Shown: one piece after another, positions 1 to 10,876 of the stretch
Layout of the letters: each line of letters begins with the position of its first letter
Numbering within the stretch: the first letter of the stretch is position 1
From: Paenibacillus sp. DCT19
GTDB lineage: Bacteria > Bacillota > Bacilli > Paenibacillales > Paenibacillaceae
Direction: 5' to 3'
DNA length: 64,000 nt
Assembly: GCF_003268635.1 (NCBI RefSeq)
Contig: NZ_CP029639.1
Coordinates: 147,501 to 211,500 of the forward strand
Notes under the pieces: model-generated
Database searches by the model: none
What the model saw: only the letters and a program-made list of their open reading frames with translations
What the model was told of the DNA's origin: nothing
Made by a program: the position numbers and the translations under genes

Positions 1-1813
<1,813 letters not shown>

Positions 1814-1899
1814 ATTAGCAGGTTTTAAATCGCAGACTTTCGTTTCGAATCTAGTTTTCAAGGAGCAATCCTTGTAATCATTGTTCATGATTGTTATTT

Positions 1900-1991
1900 G
1901 GAGAGATACCCAAGTGGCTATAAGGGGACCCTCTGCTAAGGGGTTAGGCTGTGTAAACGGTGCGAGGGTTCGAATCCCTCTCTCTCCGCCA
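1900..1991 (+). tRNA. tRNA-Ser(GCT)
   Basis: Class II tRNA with a long variable arm. The acceptor stem GGAGAGA pairs with TCTCTCC and is followed by G and an encoded CCA. The anticodon GCT is at 1935-1937. It is the first tRNA of an eight-gene array and starts only about 87 bases after the 23S gene, with no 5S gene between. Confidence 0.96.
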
Positions 1992-2040
1992 TCTTTATCC
2001 TAATGGAGATGGACAAGCAATCAAGACAATTCATTAATAT

Positions 2041-2117
2041 GGCGGTGTAGCTCAGCTGGCTAGAGCGTACGGTTCATACCCGTAAGGTCGGGGGTTCGAT
2101 CCCCTCCGCCGCTACCA
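2041..2117 (+). tRNA. tRNA-Met(CAT), elongator type
   Basis: Cloverleaf with anticodon CAT at 2075-2077, T-loop GGTTCGATCCC and encoded CCA. The acceptor stem begins with a G-T pair and the anticodon stem lacks the three G-C pairs of initiator tRNA, so I call it elongator Met. An Ile2 tRNA with a modified CAT anticodon is the alternative, but the sequence resembles Bacillus elongator tRNA-Met. Confidence 0.93.
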
Positions 2118-2126
2118 TATTACCCA

Positions 2127-2202
2127 GGAGGCTTAGCTCAGCTGGGAGAGCATCTGCCTTACAAGCAGAGGGTCGGGGGTTCGATCCCCTCAGCCTCCAC
2201 CA
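2127..2202 (+). tRNA. tRNA-Val(TAC)
   Basis: Acceptor stem GGAGGCT pairs with AGCCTCC. The anticodon loop CTTACAA gives TAC at 2160-2162, and CCA is encoded. Third gene of the array. Confidence 0.96.
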
Positions 2203-2207
2203 TATAC

Positions 2208-2283
<76 letters not shown>

Positions 2284-2292
2284 TTAATGCCT

Positions 2293-2370
2293 GGAACCGT
2301 GGTGTAGTTGGCCTAACATGCCTGCCTGTCACGCAGGAGATCGCGGGTTCGAATCCCGTCGGTTCCGCCA
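2293..2370 (+). tRNA. tRNA-Asp(GTC)
   Basis: Acceptor stem GGAACCG pairs with CGGTTCC. Anticodon GTC is at 2328-2330, and CCA is encoded. Confidence 0.96.
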
Positions 2371-2391
2371 TTAATTCTTAAAATAGAATAA

Positions 2392-2467
<76 letters not shown>

Positions 2468-2479
2468 TTTTTTTATTTT

Positions 2480-2565
2480 GGAGGATTAGCGAAGCGGCCA
2501 AACGCATCAGACTGTAAATCTGCTCCCTTACGGGTTCGGTGGTTCGAATCCATCATCCTCCACCA
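2480..2565 (+). tRNA. tRNA-Tyr(GTA)
   Basis: Class II tRNA with a long variable arm. Acceptor stem GGAGGAT pairs with ATCCTCC. The anticodon GTA sits within CAGACTGTAAATCTG, and CCA is encoded. Confidence 0.96.
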
Positions 2566-2572
2566 GTTTTAT

Positions 2573-2645
2573 GAGTCATTAGCTCAGTTGGTAGAGCACC
2601 TGACTTTTAATCAGGGTGTCGAAGGTTCGAGCCCTTCATGACTCA
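2573..2645 (+). tRNA. tRNA-Lys(TTT), CCA not encoded
   Basis: Acceptor stem GAGTCAT pairs with ATGACTC. The anticodon TTT is within CTGACTTTTAATCAG. The base after the acceptor stem (A, 2645) is followed by TCA, not CCA, unlike the seven preceding tRNAs. The mature end must therefore be added by tRNA nucleotidyltransferase. It is the last gene before the terminator. Confidence 0.94.
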
Positions 2646-2653
2646 TCATATAG

Positions 2654-2697
2654 AAAGAGTGAATAATCAAGTTAATGATTACTCACTCTTTTTTTTG
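2654..2697 (+). terminator. Intrinsic terminator of rRNA/tRNA operon
   Basis: A long inverted repeat (AAAGAGTGA..ATCA against TGATTACTCACTCTTT) is followed by a run of T. It closes the rRNA-tRNA transcript. Confidence 0.9.
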
Positions 2698-2895
2698 TTC
2701 CGAAATAACAACAAACTAAACAATAATCGAGAGGGTAGTAAATATTATTTTTTGGATATATGGATAATAGGATCGGCAGCCAATACATAATTATGTGTTA
2801 ATTTTCGTAATAGTCTTTAATATCGAGTAGGTAAAAGGCGATCGACGTTAGGATATGATAAGATAGTAGAAAAACAGAGTGGTGACGTTCATACT

Positions 2896-4077
2896 ATGAT
2901 GATCATACCAGGTCTTAAACAACAAATTGAATCAGTTATCGGCACTACATTAGATGAATATGAAGTTACAATAGAAGAATGGAAAGAGTCAGCGGCAAAT
3001 TTAATCGATTCTAACCACGATAACTCTACTTATAGTGGAAGGCACGACGATCAACTTAGCGCAGCCGAAGGGGACACTTATACTGAAGCTCGGAGTTTGA
3101 GCACAGGTGAACGGATTTATTTTAAAGTTGGAATGAATATTAAAGAAGGAAATATTGTATGTTGGGGATGCTCCTCTGAAGCGATAACTAGAGAAACCAA
3201 GGGTCTCATCGAGCTTCTAATCCTTAACAATACAGGAGTTTCACTCGAAGAAACACCTGTTGTTTATGAAAGCGATCGGGAGCAGCAACTTGCTGAACTG
3301 GGACAGTGGCTTGTACAGCAGATGAACGATCCATCCCAGTATGAATCTGTACCAGAGCATTTATCAATTGCGGTGGAGCTGAGCACAGAAAAAATTCCTT
3401 TTTTGCTGCAATGTGAAACACCAGATGCTCATCGAATTCGCTCCAAAGAGCTTAATAAATTATTGGAGAGTTACTTTGGTGAATTGATTATATTGATTCC
3501 TATGGGAGAACAAGAGTGGGTTTTTCTTGCTGATGAAGAGGTTGTTATGGGTGAGGCTGAAGAGGATACCGTTGAGGCGAGAAAAGATTTGCTTAACGCC
3601 TTCTGTCTTGGACTATATGAATTGGTAGCGAGTGAATGGGCTGGTGTATTCCATCTATCTGCATTGTTACCGTGTCAGCCAGCAACTCAACTGGTGCCTG
3701 CTACTGCACTTTTGCAGGAGAGTGTACAGTTAGGTAGAGCATTCCATGTGGCACAGCATATCCATCTTCCTTGGGATCTACAACTAGAACAAGTTGTTGC
3801 AAGTATTCCCCAGCAGCAGCGGCTCCGGTTTATCAAGGATACAGGTAAGGATACCGCAATATTTAATGATAGTGAGACCCTCACAACGTTAGAGACCTTT
3901 TTTAGTTTGGATTGCAATGTGAGCGAGACTGCCAAGCGGCTGTTTATTCACCGGAATACACTAGTTTATCGTCTGGATAAGATCAAACAAGAGATTGGAT
4001 ACGATGTTAGAAGCTTTGAAAGTGCTGTTCTAGTGCGGCTTTTGCTGCTTATGTACAAAGTGACGAAAAAGCTCTGA
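2896..4077 (+). CDS. PucR/CdaR-type helix-turn-helix transcriptional regulator
   Basis: Soluble protein of 393 residues. The last 60 residues form a PucR C-terminal helix-turn-helix of the HTH_30 type, with the typical string SETAKRLFIHRNTLVYRLDK. The N-terminal 300 residues are an unrecognised sensor region without a membrane segment. Members with this C-terminus usually control carbohydrate or purine catabolism. The start is one of two adjacent ATG codons (2896 or 2899); the ribosome binding site is weak (GTGGTG). It ends about 100 bases before msmX on the same strand and may control it, which is inference. The tRNA terminator lies upstream, so it must have its own promoter in 2700-2890. 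Confidence 0.85.
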   Translation: MMIIPGLKQQIESVIGTTLDEYEVTIEEWKESAANLIDSNHDNSTYSGRHDDQLSAAEGDTYTEARSLSTGERIYFKVGMNIKEGNIVCWGCSSEAITRETKGLIELLILNNTGVSLEETPVVYESDREQQLAELGQWLVQQMNDPSQYESVPEHLSIAVELSTEKIPFLLQCETPDAHRIRSKELNKLLESYFGELIILIPMGEQEWVFLADEEVVMGEAEEDTVEARKDLLNAFCLGLYELVASEWAGVFHLSALLPCQPATQLVPATALLQESVQLGRAFHVAQHIHLPWDLQLEQVVASIPQQQRLRFIKDTGKDTAIFNDSETLTTLETFFSLDCNVSETAKRLFIHRNTLVYRLDKIKQEIGYDVRSFESAVLVRLLLLMYKVTKKL

Positions 4078-4180
4078 TATTTTTGTGCAGTTTGCGAATA
4101 GTCAAACATCCCATGAATGGGTTATTATAAAACTACAAAATGTATTCGATTACAAAATGATCTCTGAGGAGGCAACAATC

Positions 4181-5305
4181 ATGGCAGGTGTACGTTTAGA
4201 GCATATTTTCAAAAAATACCCGGGTTCCGATAAAGCAACAGTAGTTGACATTAACCTGGACATTAAAGATAAAGAATTCTTGGTACTGGTAGGTCCGTCC
4301 GGTTGTGGTAAATCAACAACACTGCGTATGATCGCAGGCCTTGAGGAAATTTCTGAAGGTAAACTCTATATCGGTGACCGTGTCGTGAATGATGTTGCTC
4401 CTAAAGACCGCGATATCGCGATGGTATTCCAATCCTATGCCTTGTATCCGCATATGAGCGTATATCAAAACATGGCGTTTGGTTTGAAATTGCGTAAAGT
4501 GAAAAAAGACGAGATCGACAAACGTGTACGTGAAGCAGCTAAAATCTTGGATATCGAGCATTTGCTTGAGCGTAAACCTAAGGCATTGTCCGGTGGTCAA
4601 CGTCAGCGTGTCGCTCTAGGACGTGCGATTGTCCGTGATCCACAAGTCTTCTTGATGGATGAGCCACTCTCCAACTTGGATGCTAAACTTCGTGGTCAGA
4701 TGCGTGCGGAAATCACAAAACTGGCTAAACGTTTGGAAACAACAGTTATCTACGTAACGCATGACCAGATTGAAGCAATGACGATGGGTGACCGGATCGT
4801 AGTTATGAAGGATGGTATCATCCAACAAGCTGCTTCTCCAGAAGAGCTCTACAACCATCCGTCTAACCTGTTTGTAGCTGGTTTCATCGGTTCCCCGACA
4901 ATGAACTTTATCTCGGGTAAATTGGCTGAGCAAGGTGCAAACCTTCACTTCGTAGCTCCAGGCGTGGACGTTGAAATCCCGCAAGGTAAAGCACAAGTGC
5001 TGAAAACTAGAGGATACGTTGGTAAAGAAGTTATTCTGGGTGTTCGTCCAGAAGACATTCACGAAGAGCCAGTATTCCTGGAAGCATCCCCGAACTCTGT
5101 ATTCTCTACACACGTAGATGTAACAGAGAACTTGGGTCACGAAATGCTCCTCTACTTGAGCGGTGTAGGTAACGATACTACAATCGCACGTGTAGACGGA
5201 CGTTCTAACACTCGTGATGGTTCCACAGTTAAAATGGCAATTGACATGAACAAGGTTCATATCTTTGACAAAGAGACTGAAGTGAACGTACTTCTTCAAG
5301 ACTAA
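4181..5305 (+). CDS. msmX: MsmX/UgpC-type ABC sugar importer ATPase
   Basis: ATP-binding subunit of 374 residues of the MalK/UgpC/MsmX family, which energises binding-protein-dependent carbohydrate importers from the cytoplasmic face. Walker A is GPSGCGKS (38-45), Q-loop VFQSYALYPHMS (Q84), signature LSGGQRQRV (from 137), Walker B VFLMDEP (156-162), H-loop THD (H194), then a C-terminal regulatory beta domain. The ATG at 4181 is chosen because GAGGAGG stands 8 bases before it; an upstream in-frame start would add about 32 atypical residues. No permease or binding-protein gene is adjacent, as for B. subtilis MsmX, which serves several importers. It may serve the ATPase-less importer at 21.6-25.2 kb. 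Confidence 0.93.
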   Translation: MAGVRLEHIFKKYPGSDKATVVDINLDIKDKEFLVLVGPSGCGKSTTLRMIAGLEEISEGKLYIGDRVVNDVAPKDRDIAMVFQSYALYPHMSVYQNMAFGLKLRKVKKDEIDKRVREAAKILDIEHLLERKPKALSGGQRQRVALGRAIVRDPQVFLMDEPLSNLDAKLRGQMRAEITKLAKRLETTVIYVTHDQIEAMTMGDRIVVMKDGIIQQAASPEELYNHPSNLFVAGFIGSPTMNFISGKLAEQGANLHFVAPGVDVEIPQGKAQVLKTRGYVGKEVILGVRPEDIHEEPVFLEASPNSVFSTHVDVTENLGHEMLLYLSGVGNDTTIARVDGRSNTRDGSTVKMAIDMNKVHIFDKETEVNVLLQD

Positions 5306-5369
5306 TATTACTGGGATTCTTCGGTGACGATGAAATCTGTCAGTTAACGCAATCATACATTGTATTCAG

Positions 5370-5405
5370 AAGCCCCTTCCGTTATTGCTGGAAGGGGCTT
5401 TTTTG
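5370..5405 (+). terminator. Intrinsic terminator after msmX
   Basis: Ten-base perfect stem AGCCCCTTCC / GGAAGGGGCT (5371-5380 and 5390-5399) followed by a T run. Confidence 0.93.
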
Positions 5406-5673
5406 ACTAATAACAGGCATAGTCCAAGATTGCATTCAGCGGTGAATTCATTTAAGATTATTTGAAGGTTATCGATTGATGTAACAGAGTTTGAACATGC
5501 TATATTTGCATGAAAAACATCCGATAACTTTGGTCTGTCTTCGCTGAATAACGTTGATCGACGTTTTGTATAGGCTGCAAATGGAATCAAACTGAATGCG
5601 CTCTTAAAGTAGTGAAATGATGTGTCATCTTGATGTACATACAGAGGCAGCGAATGCTGAAAGGAAGAGACAA

Positions 5674-6612
5674 ATGGCGAAAAAAGTAAAAGTATCCGAG
5701 TTAGTCCAACAATTTCAGCTTGAAGTTGTTTCGGGATCTCATGGATTAAAGAGATTCATTACAGTAGACGATTTGAACCGACCTGGCCTAGAAATGGCTG
5801 GTTATTTTGAATATCATCCTCAAGAACGGGTACAGCTTCTTGGAAGAACCGAGCTGGCCTTTTTTGCAATGTTGTCTGAACAAGAGCGCCGTGATCGGAT
5901 GCAGCGTCTATGCACAGAAGAGACACCTTGTATTGTTATAACCCGCGGACTTGACGTTCCACAGGAACTGATTGAAATCAGTGAAGAACAGAACTTGGCT
6001 GTGCTTCGCAGTAATATGGCGACTACGATTCTTTCCAGCCGGATCACGGGTTTCCTTGAAGGTAAGCTTGCGCCAACTGCGACGATCCATGGTGTTTTGT
6101 GTGATGTGAATGGTGTAGGGATGTTAATTACGGGAAGCAGTGGTATCGGTAAAAGTGAGACTGCATTGGAGCTAGTTAAGCGTGGGCATCGACTTATTGC
6201 TGATGATGCGGTAGAGATTCGTCAAACCTCGGACTTCCAGCTTCACGGAACAGCACCAGAGTTGATTCGTCATTTGCTGGAGATTCGCGGAGTCGGCATT
6301 ATCAACGTCATGACGCTGTTTGGTGCCGGTGCGGTGCGTAACAATAAACGGATTACCCTTGTTGTTCGACTTGAAGCATGGCAACAGGACAAACAGTATG
6401 ACCGCCTTGGACTGGATGAGGAGACTACACGGATTATTGATACGGATGTACCTTTGGTTACGATCCCTGTTCGCCCTGGTCGAAATCTAGCTGTCATCAT
6501 CGAAGTTGCAGCCATGAACTATCGTTTGAAGCAAATGGGATTGAATGCAGCGCTGCAATTTACGAATAAATTGACAGCAACCATCTCAGAAGATATGGAA
6601 GACATGGATTAA
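5674..6612 (+). CDS. hprK: HPr kinase/phosphorylase
   Basis: Bifunctional enzyme of 312 residues that phosphorylates HPr (and Crh) on Ser46 with ATP and reverses this by phosphorolysis, setting CcpA-dependent catabolite control. Walker A is GSSGIGKS (154-161), the conserved catalytic His is at 139 (TIHG), ADDAVEI follows, and the family signature [20 protein letters not shown] is at about 203-222. The ATG at 5674 follows AAGGAAGAG and gives the normal family length; an in-frame ATG 57 bases upstream lacks a good binding site. It heads the conserved run hprK-lgt-ppaX-yvoF-his. Its likely substrate is the HPr-type protein at 40622. Confidence 0.96.
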   Translation: MAKKVKVSELVQQFQLEVVSGSHGLKRFITVDDLNRPGLEMAGYFEYHPQERVQLLGRTELAFFAMLSEQERRDRMQRLCTEETPCIVITRGLDVPQELIEISEEQNLAVLRSNMATTILSSRITGFLEGKLAPTATIHGVLCDVNGVGMLITGSSGIGKSETALELVKRGHRLIADDAVEIRQTSDFQLHGTAPELIRHLLEIRGVGIINVMTLFGAGAVRNNKRITLVVRLEAWQQDKQYDRLGLDEETTRIIDTDVPLVTIPVRPGRNLAVIIEVAAMNYRLKQMGLNAALQFTNKLTATISEDMEDMD

Positions 6613-6631
6613 TTAAATAGTTCGTGGGGAT

Positions 6632-6672
6632 TGTGGTATGAGACAAAGCTGTGCTTTGCTATACCACTTTTT
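6632..6672 (+). terminator. Intrinsic terminator after hprK
   Basis: Stem GTGGTAT..CAAAGC / GCTTTG.TATACCAC with a short loop, then TTTTTC. It separates hprK from lgt, so lgt needs read-through or its own promoter in 6673-6830. Confidence 0.8.
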
Positions 6673-6841
6673 CTTGGATAGAGGATACGTAGGAACTTTG
6701 CACAGTTTCGAAAGTAAATCATGGACTATGATCAAGAAATTGTTCCTGTTCTCAGATCCGTATATAGCATGGGATGCTGTGCGCATTGAATAGAGCTAGC
6801 GAGAATGAGTGGCATGAGTGAATTTATAGGAGTGTGAATGA

Positions 6842-7881
6842 ATGGATACATTATTACTGTTGAACCCGGTTGCCTTCTCTATTGGACCGCTGACGGTTCA
6901 CTGGTACGGATTAATTCTGGGTGCAGCAGCGCTTGTAGGTCTATTGCTGGTCATCCAGGAAGGGAAACGATATGCCATTCCGCAGGAAGTGTTCATGGAC
7001 ATGGTTCTGCTGGGCGTACCGTCTGCTATTATTGGCGCTAGAATTTATTATGTGGCATTTAAATGGGAGGATTATAAGGACAATTTTTGGGACGTATTTA
7101 AAATCTGGAATGGCGGCATCGCCATTTACGGCGCACTGATTGGCGCCATTATATGTGCAGTTATTTTCTTCCGTCGTAAAGGGTATAACTTCTGGCGTAT
7201 GGCCGATATTTGTGCACCTGGTCTCATCGTTGGTCAGATGATCGGCCGTTGGGGAACTTCGTGAATCAGGAAGCTTACGGCGGACCTGTAGAGGAATCAT
7301 TTTTGCGGGACAAGCTACACCTTCCCGATTTTATCGTCAATCAGATGAACGTAGAAGGCGTATTCCACCATCCTGCGTTCTTGTATGAATCATTATGGAG
7401 CCTTGTCGGATTAGGTATTCTGCTTGTACTGCGTCGTCAGAAGTTTCTTCGTGCGGGTGAGCTGTTTATGTCCTATTTTATCTGGTACTCTATCGGTCGT
7501 TTCTTCATTGAAGCACTGCGTACAGACAGCCTTGGATTCCAGGCACCAGCATGGGTGGCTTCTCTTGTAAATGGGATGTGGTCTCCGATGACGGCAATGG
7601 GCTTCGAACAAGGATATCTTGATCCAGCGTATGGCAACGTTCGAATTTCGCAATTGCTGGCCATTGGTATTATCATCGTTGCGGTGGTATTCATCGTGGT
7701 AAGAAGAGTGACGGGCCGGGCAGATGTTCGGTATAGTGACCCAATCGTATCCACCAAAGTACCTTCGGAACCATCGGATGATATGCCAGAGACAGGTGCG
7801 CCAGGTAGAGATACTAGCAAAGAAGAAACATCAACACCAGCTAGAGAAGAGCAGAGGCAAGCTGAAGACAAAAAGGAGTAA
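6842..7881 (+). pseudogene. lgt: Prolipoprotein diacylglyceryl transferase, frame broken once
   Basis: Lgt transfers diacylglycerol from phosphatidylglycerol to the lipobox cysteine of prelipoproteins in the membrane. The first frame (6842 to stop at 7264) holds several membrane helices and ends just after the family signature begins (IGRWG). The signature continues without loss in the next frame as [10 protein letters not shown] and then to 7881. Exactly one G added to the GGGG at 7251-7254 restores TGG GGG AAC and a 346-residue protein. The C-terminal ~60 residues are a hydrophilic, Glu/Lys-rich tail beyond the usual family length. AGGAG lies 9 bases before the ATG. A sequencing error is more likely than a true mutation, since lipoprotein genes such as that at 21619 depend on Lgt. 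Confidence 0.9.
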
Positions 7882-7888
7882 TGCAGGC

Positions 7889-8545
7889 ATGATCAATACG
7901 GTTTTGTTTGATCTCGATGGAACGATTATAGATACGAATGAGCTGATCATCAGCTCGTTCCTACATGTAATGGGAGAATGGGAGCATTCAGCTCCGTGGA
8001 CACGGGAAGAAATTATTCCACATATGGGTGGCACGCTGGAACAGCAGATGCGTACATTTTCTGGACAAGAGGATGTCTCGAAGTATGTTAAGGGCTATCG
8101 AGCATATAACGACATTCACCATGAGGCAATGGTACAGCCTTTCCCTCATGTTCTGGAAGTTGTTGAAGCTCTTCATCAAGCAGGTATCGTTATGGGTGTA
8201 GTGACAACGAAGATTCGCCCATCCACACTTAAGGTGTTAGAGCGCTTCGAATTACTCAAGTACATGCAAACGATTGTAACGGTCACGGATGTAACACATC
8301 CGAAACCGCATGCTGAACCAGTATTGAAGGCGATGAACGAGCTTGGTGCCGATCCTACCAAAACATTAATGATTGGTGACAGCCCGGTAGATATTCAATC
8401 TGCTCAAAATGCAGGTGCACTCTCCGTAGGTGTGGCTTGGTCTCTCAAGGGTGAAGAGAAACTGAAAGAATACAACCCGGATCATATTATACACGATATG
8501 AGGGATCTGCTTGCACTCACGGGCATTGAAGCGAGACGTTCATGA
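7889..8545 (+). CDS. ppaX: Pyrophosphatase PpaX (HAD family)
   Basis: HAD-superfamily hydrolase of 218 residues. Motif I is FDLDGTIIDTNE (residues 7-18), motif II VVTTK, and motif III-IV MIGDSPVDIQSA. PpaX hydrolyses the pyrophosphate released when HPr kinase/phosphorylase dephosphorylates P-Ser-HPr, which fits its place two genes after hprK. The ATG at 7889 follows AAAGGAG by about 11 bases, directly after the lgt stop. Its TGA overlaps the next ATG (ATGA), so it is translationally coupled to yvoF. The family assignment is firm; the exact substrate rests on synteny with B. subtilis. Confidence 0.9.
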   Translation: MINTVLFDLDGTIIDTNELIISSFLHVMGEWEHSAPWTREEIIPHMGGTLEQQMRTFSGQEDVSKYVKGYRAYNDIHHEAMVQPFPHVLEVVEALHQAGIVMGVVTTKIRPSTLKVLERFELLKYMQTIVTVTDVTHPKPHAEPVLKAMNELGADPTKTLMIGDSPVDIQSAQNAGALSVGVAWSLKGEEKLKEYNPDHIIHDMRDLLALTGIEARRS

Positions 8546-9068
8546 GAAAAGTAACCCGCTATCCGGTAGAAGGTCATAATGCATTATGGCATATCTATCA
8601 GACCGTAAGCCCCTGGAAAGGTGTTCGCAATTTCATCTGGATTCAGTTATCACGATACTGTCCGATTCTATCGGTAAAGAACTGGATCTATCGCCGAATG
8701 CTTGGCATGAAGGTAGGTAAACATACGGCATTTGGCTTGATGGTCATGGTAGATGTGTTTTTCCCGGAAAAAATTACAGTGGGCGAAAACTCAGTCATTG
8801 GATATAACACGACCATTCTGGCTCATGAATATCTTATCAAAGAGTACAGGCTTGGCGAGGTCATTATCGGTGAAAATGTACTCATAGGTGCGAATACAAC
8901 CATCTTGCCGGGGTAACCATCGGGGATGGAGCTGTGGTTGCTGCAGGAGCCGTGGTTCACAAGGATGTTGCGCCAGGAGCTTTTGTGGGAGGCAATCCAC
9001 TACGGGAGCTATCCCGGTCTGCATCTCCAGAGCATGATGTGCTCGTGAAGACAGATGGACCATTTTAG
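8542..9068 (+). pseudogene. yvoF: YvoF-like hexapeptide acyltransferase, frame broken near 3' end
   Basis: Left-handed beta-helix acyltransferase. Hexapeptide-repeat sequence ([28 protein letters not shown]) is seen, and the frame stops at 8914-8916 right after ILPG. The natural continuation [15 protein letters not shown] lies in the next frame and runs to a TAG at 9066-9068. One G added to GGGG at 8910-8913 restores 175 residues, close to the family length. The start ATG overlaps the ppaX stop by ATGA. Position between ppaX and hisZ matches yvoF of B. subtilis. The acceptor substrate is unknown. Confidence 0.85.
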
Positions 9069-9192
9069 TAAACGAAGGTCATTGGAAAACGGCATTTAAG
9101 GCATTGCATGAATACCTATGACCTATGATTAGAACCATAGGAACTAACAAGATATATCCAGTGATTAAGGTGAAATTGAACCGCTAGGAGAG

Positions 9193-9216
9193 AAGCTGCT
9201 AAGGGCAGCTTTTTTC
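9193..9216 (+). terminator. Intrinsic terminator after yvoF
   Basis: Stem AAGCTGC / GCAGCTT with loop TAAGG and a T run. It ends the hprK-yvoF cluster and isolates the his operon. Confidence 0.88.
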
Positions 9217-9295
9217 ATATATAAATATCCTCGTCATGCTTGTAAAATGCGGGTAAACCGTAGAAGGAAGATGGTGGGCTAAGCGTGTGGTTTTG

Positions 9296-9325
9296 TTGAC
9301 GATGTGGCGTCATTCATGTTATCAT
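9296..9325 (+). promoter_or_regulatory. Predicted sigma-A promoter of the his operon
   Basis: TTGACG (9296-9301), 18-base spacer, TATCAT (9320-9325). Transcription would start near 9332, about 315 bases before hisZ, leaving a long leader. It follows the yvoF terminator. Confidence 0.6.
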
Positions 9326-9402
9326 ATCCCATATCCTTTAGTTTGTTAGCACTTTACCATATGAAAGTATAAAGGTGACAAAAGAACAATAAATATTCTC
9401 TT

Positions 9403-9547
9403 CTCGCTGAGGGTTCGAACCGATAGAAATGATGTGCTGCTTGGCAGCTAGAGCACGCGAGCGGTTTCCAGAGGAAAGCATATAGGATTTACGAAAGCAT
9501 TTGGGGCTTTGGCTGATACAGATAGATGCTGGCTACATAAATCCTGT
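9403..9547 (+). promoter_or_regulatory. Structured 5' leader of the his operon, class not recognised
   Basis: The 570-base stretch 9069-9648 has no gene. After the promoter it holds several self-complementary segments: AACCG (9418-9422) with CGGTT (9462-9466), enclosing GCTGC/GCAGC (9436-9440, 9444-9448) with the alternative GTGCT/AGCAC (9434-9438, 9452-9456); CTCGC (9403-9407) with GCGAG (9457-9461); and ATAGGATTTA (9482-9491) with TAAATCCTGT (9538-9547), closing a second domain. Some pairings exclude each other, as expected for a switch. I see no T-box TGGNACCGCG element, no U-tract terminator and no His-rich leader peptide. Confidence 0.4.
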
Positions 9548-9648
9548 TGAGATACAGATTGAAATACAATTTACGAGTGAATTGATGCAAGAATCGATAT
9601 ACAGACTGCTGTACGATCCAAACTACTGACTCGGGGTGAATGATACCA

Positions 9649-10875
9649 ATGTCTAAACCAAAAGGCTTCGAGAAACCGACGGGTTTCCGTGACTATACAC
9701 CGCTTGTCGTGAACAAGCTGAGAACGATTGAGCGAAATGCACTGGAATGCATGGAACGCTGGGGTTATCGCCAGATTATAACGCCAACGATTGAGTATTA
9801 CGATACGGTAGGTGTAGCCAGTTCTACATCAGACCGCAAATTGTTCAAGTTGCTGAATAGCCGAGGAACAACGCTCGTGTTGAGATCGGATCTGACAGCT
9901 CCTATTGCGCGGGTTGTATCTTCGCTACTGAAGGATGAGCAGCTTCCCCTCCGTTTGTCTTATCATGCGAATGTATTCCGTTCGATCGAAGAGGAAGCAG
10001 GGCGAGAAGCGGAGTTTTTCCAAACGGGTGTAGAACTCGTGGGTGATGATTCCCCTGAAGCGGATGCCGAAGTGGTTGCTTTGGCGATTGCCTCATTACA
10101 GGCAGCGGGTGTGTCTTCTTTTAAAATAGCGATGGGTCACATGGGTTTCCTGAATGGATTGTTGGAAGAGGTGATCCCGGGTCAGACTGCACAGCAGCAA
10201 GAATTGAAAAAAGGATTGCTCGGCCGGGACTACGTTGGTTATCGGGAATCTATTGAAGCGCTTGATCTTGAACCGAAGTTGAAGGAGCAACTTGAAGCGA
10301 TTTTACGTTTGCGAGGTGGCAAAGAGATCTGTGCACATGCGGCTCAGTTAAGCTCCAGCCCGGAAGCAGCGGAGTCTATTGCTCATCTGTGCGCGGTATT
10401 TGAGGTATTAGAGGCTTATGGAGTCTCTGAGCATGTGTTGATTGATCTAACGATGATTGGTGACTTCTCGTATTATACAGGTATGACGTTTGAAGGTTAT
10501 GCGGCAGAGCTTGGATCGCCAGTATGCAGTGGTGGACGATATGATAATCTGCTGCAGCAGTTTGGACGTGCGCTTCCGGCTACGGGTTTTGCACTCAAAA
10601 CAAACCGGATCATCGACGGAGTACATGGAATTACAATAGAGGAAGAAAAACCTGTGCTGATTGAATATCAGTCTAAATACCGAGCTGAAGCACTTACGGA
10701 AGCGGCGCGGTTACGCAGTTTAGGAAAGAACGTTGTGACAGCCCTTCTCTCCGAAGAGAACAGTAACAATGAAACGGCGAGGGTAGCTGTAACCTCTGGT
10801 GAACAAGAAGTGCGGAGTGACAAGCGGTATGCCGAGGTCATTCGTTATGCATCTGAAGAAAGGGGAGCGCGCTGA
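9649..10875 (+). CDS. hisZ: ATP phosphoribosyltransferase regulatory subunit HisZ
   Basis: HisRS-like protein of 408 residues without tRNA-charging role. It forms the hetero-octamer with short-form HisG and is needed for the first step of histidine synthesis. Class II synthetase-like motifs are visible (motif 2 region [21 protein letters not shown] near the C-terminal third). The ATG at 9649 is chosen because GGGGTGA precedes it by about 9 bases; the ATG at 9640 overlaps that site. First gene of the operon; its stop is one base before the hisG start. Confidence 0.93.
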   Translation: MSKPKGFEKPTGFRDYTPLVVNKLRTIERNALECMERWGYRQIITPTIEYYDTVGVASSTSDRKLFKLLNSRGTTLVLRSDLTAPIARVVSSLLKDEQLPLRLSYHANVFRSIEEEAGREAEFFQTGVELVGDDSPEADAEVVALAIASLQAAGVSSFKIAMGHMGFLNGLLEEVIPGQTAQQQELKKGLLGRDYVGYRESIEALDLEPKLKEQLEAILRLRGGKEICAHAAQLSSSPEAAESIAHLCAVFEVLEAYGVSEHVLIDLTMIGDFSYYTGMTFEGYAAELGSPVCSGGRYDNLLQQFGRALPATGFALKTNRIIDGVHGITIEEEKPVLIEYQSKYRAEALTEAARLRSLGKNVVTALLSEENSNNETARVAVTSGEQEVRSDKRYAEVIRYASEERGAR

Positions 10876-10876
10876 G

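Noticed and set aside
6838..7041. A 67-residue frame overlapping the start of lgt
   Set aside because: It overlaps lgt in another frame; the lgt frame has the ribosome binding site and family sequence.
9405..9425. Possible T-box element in the his leader (GAGGGTTCGAACCG)
   Set aside because: It lacks the TGGNACCGCG core, sits far from any terminator and has no specifier-loop context that I can identify.
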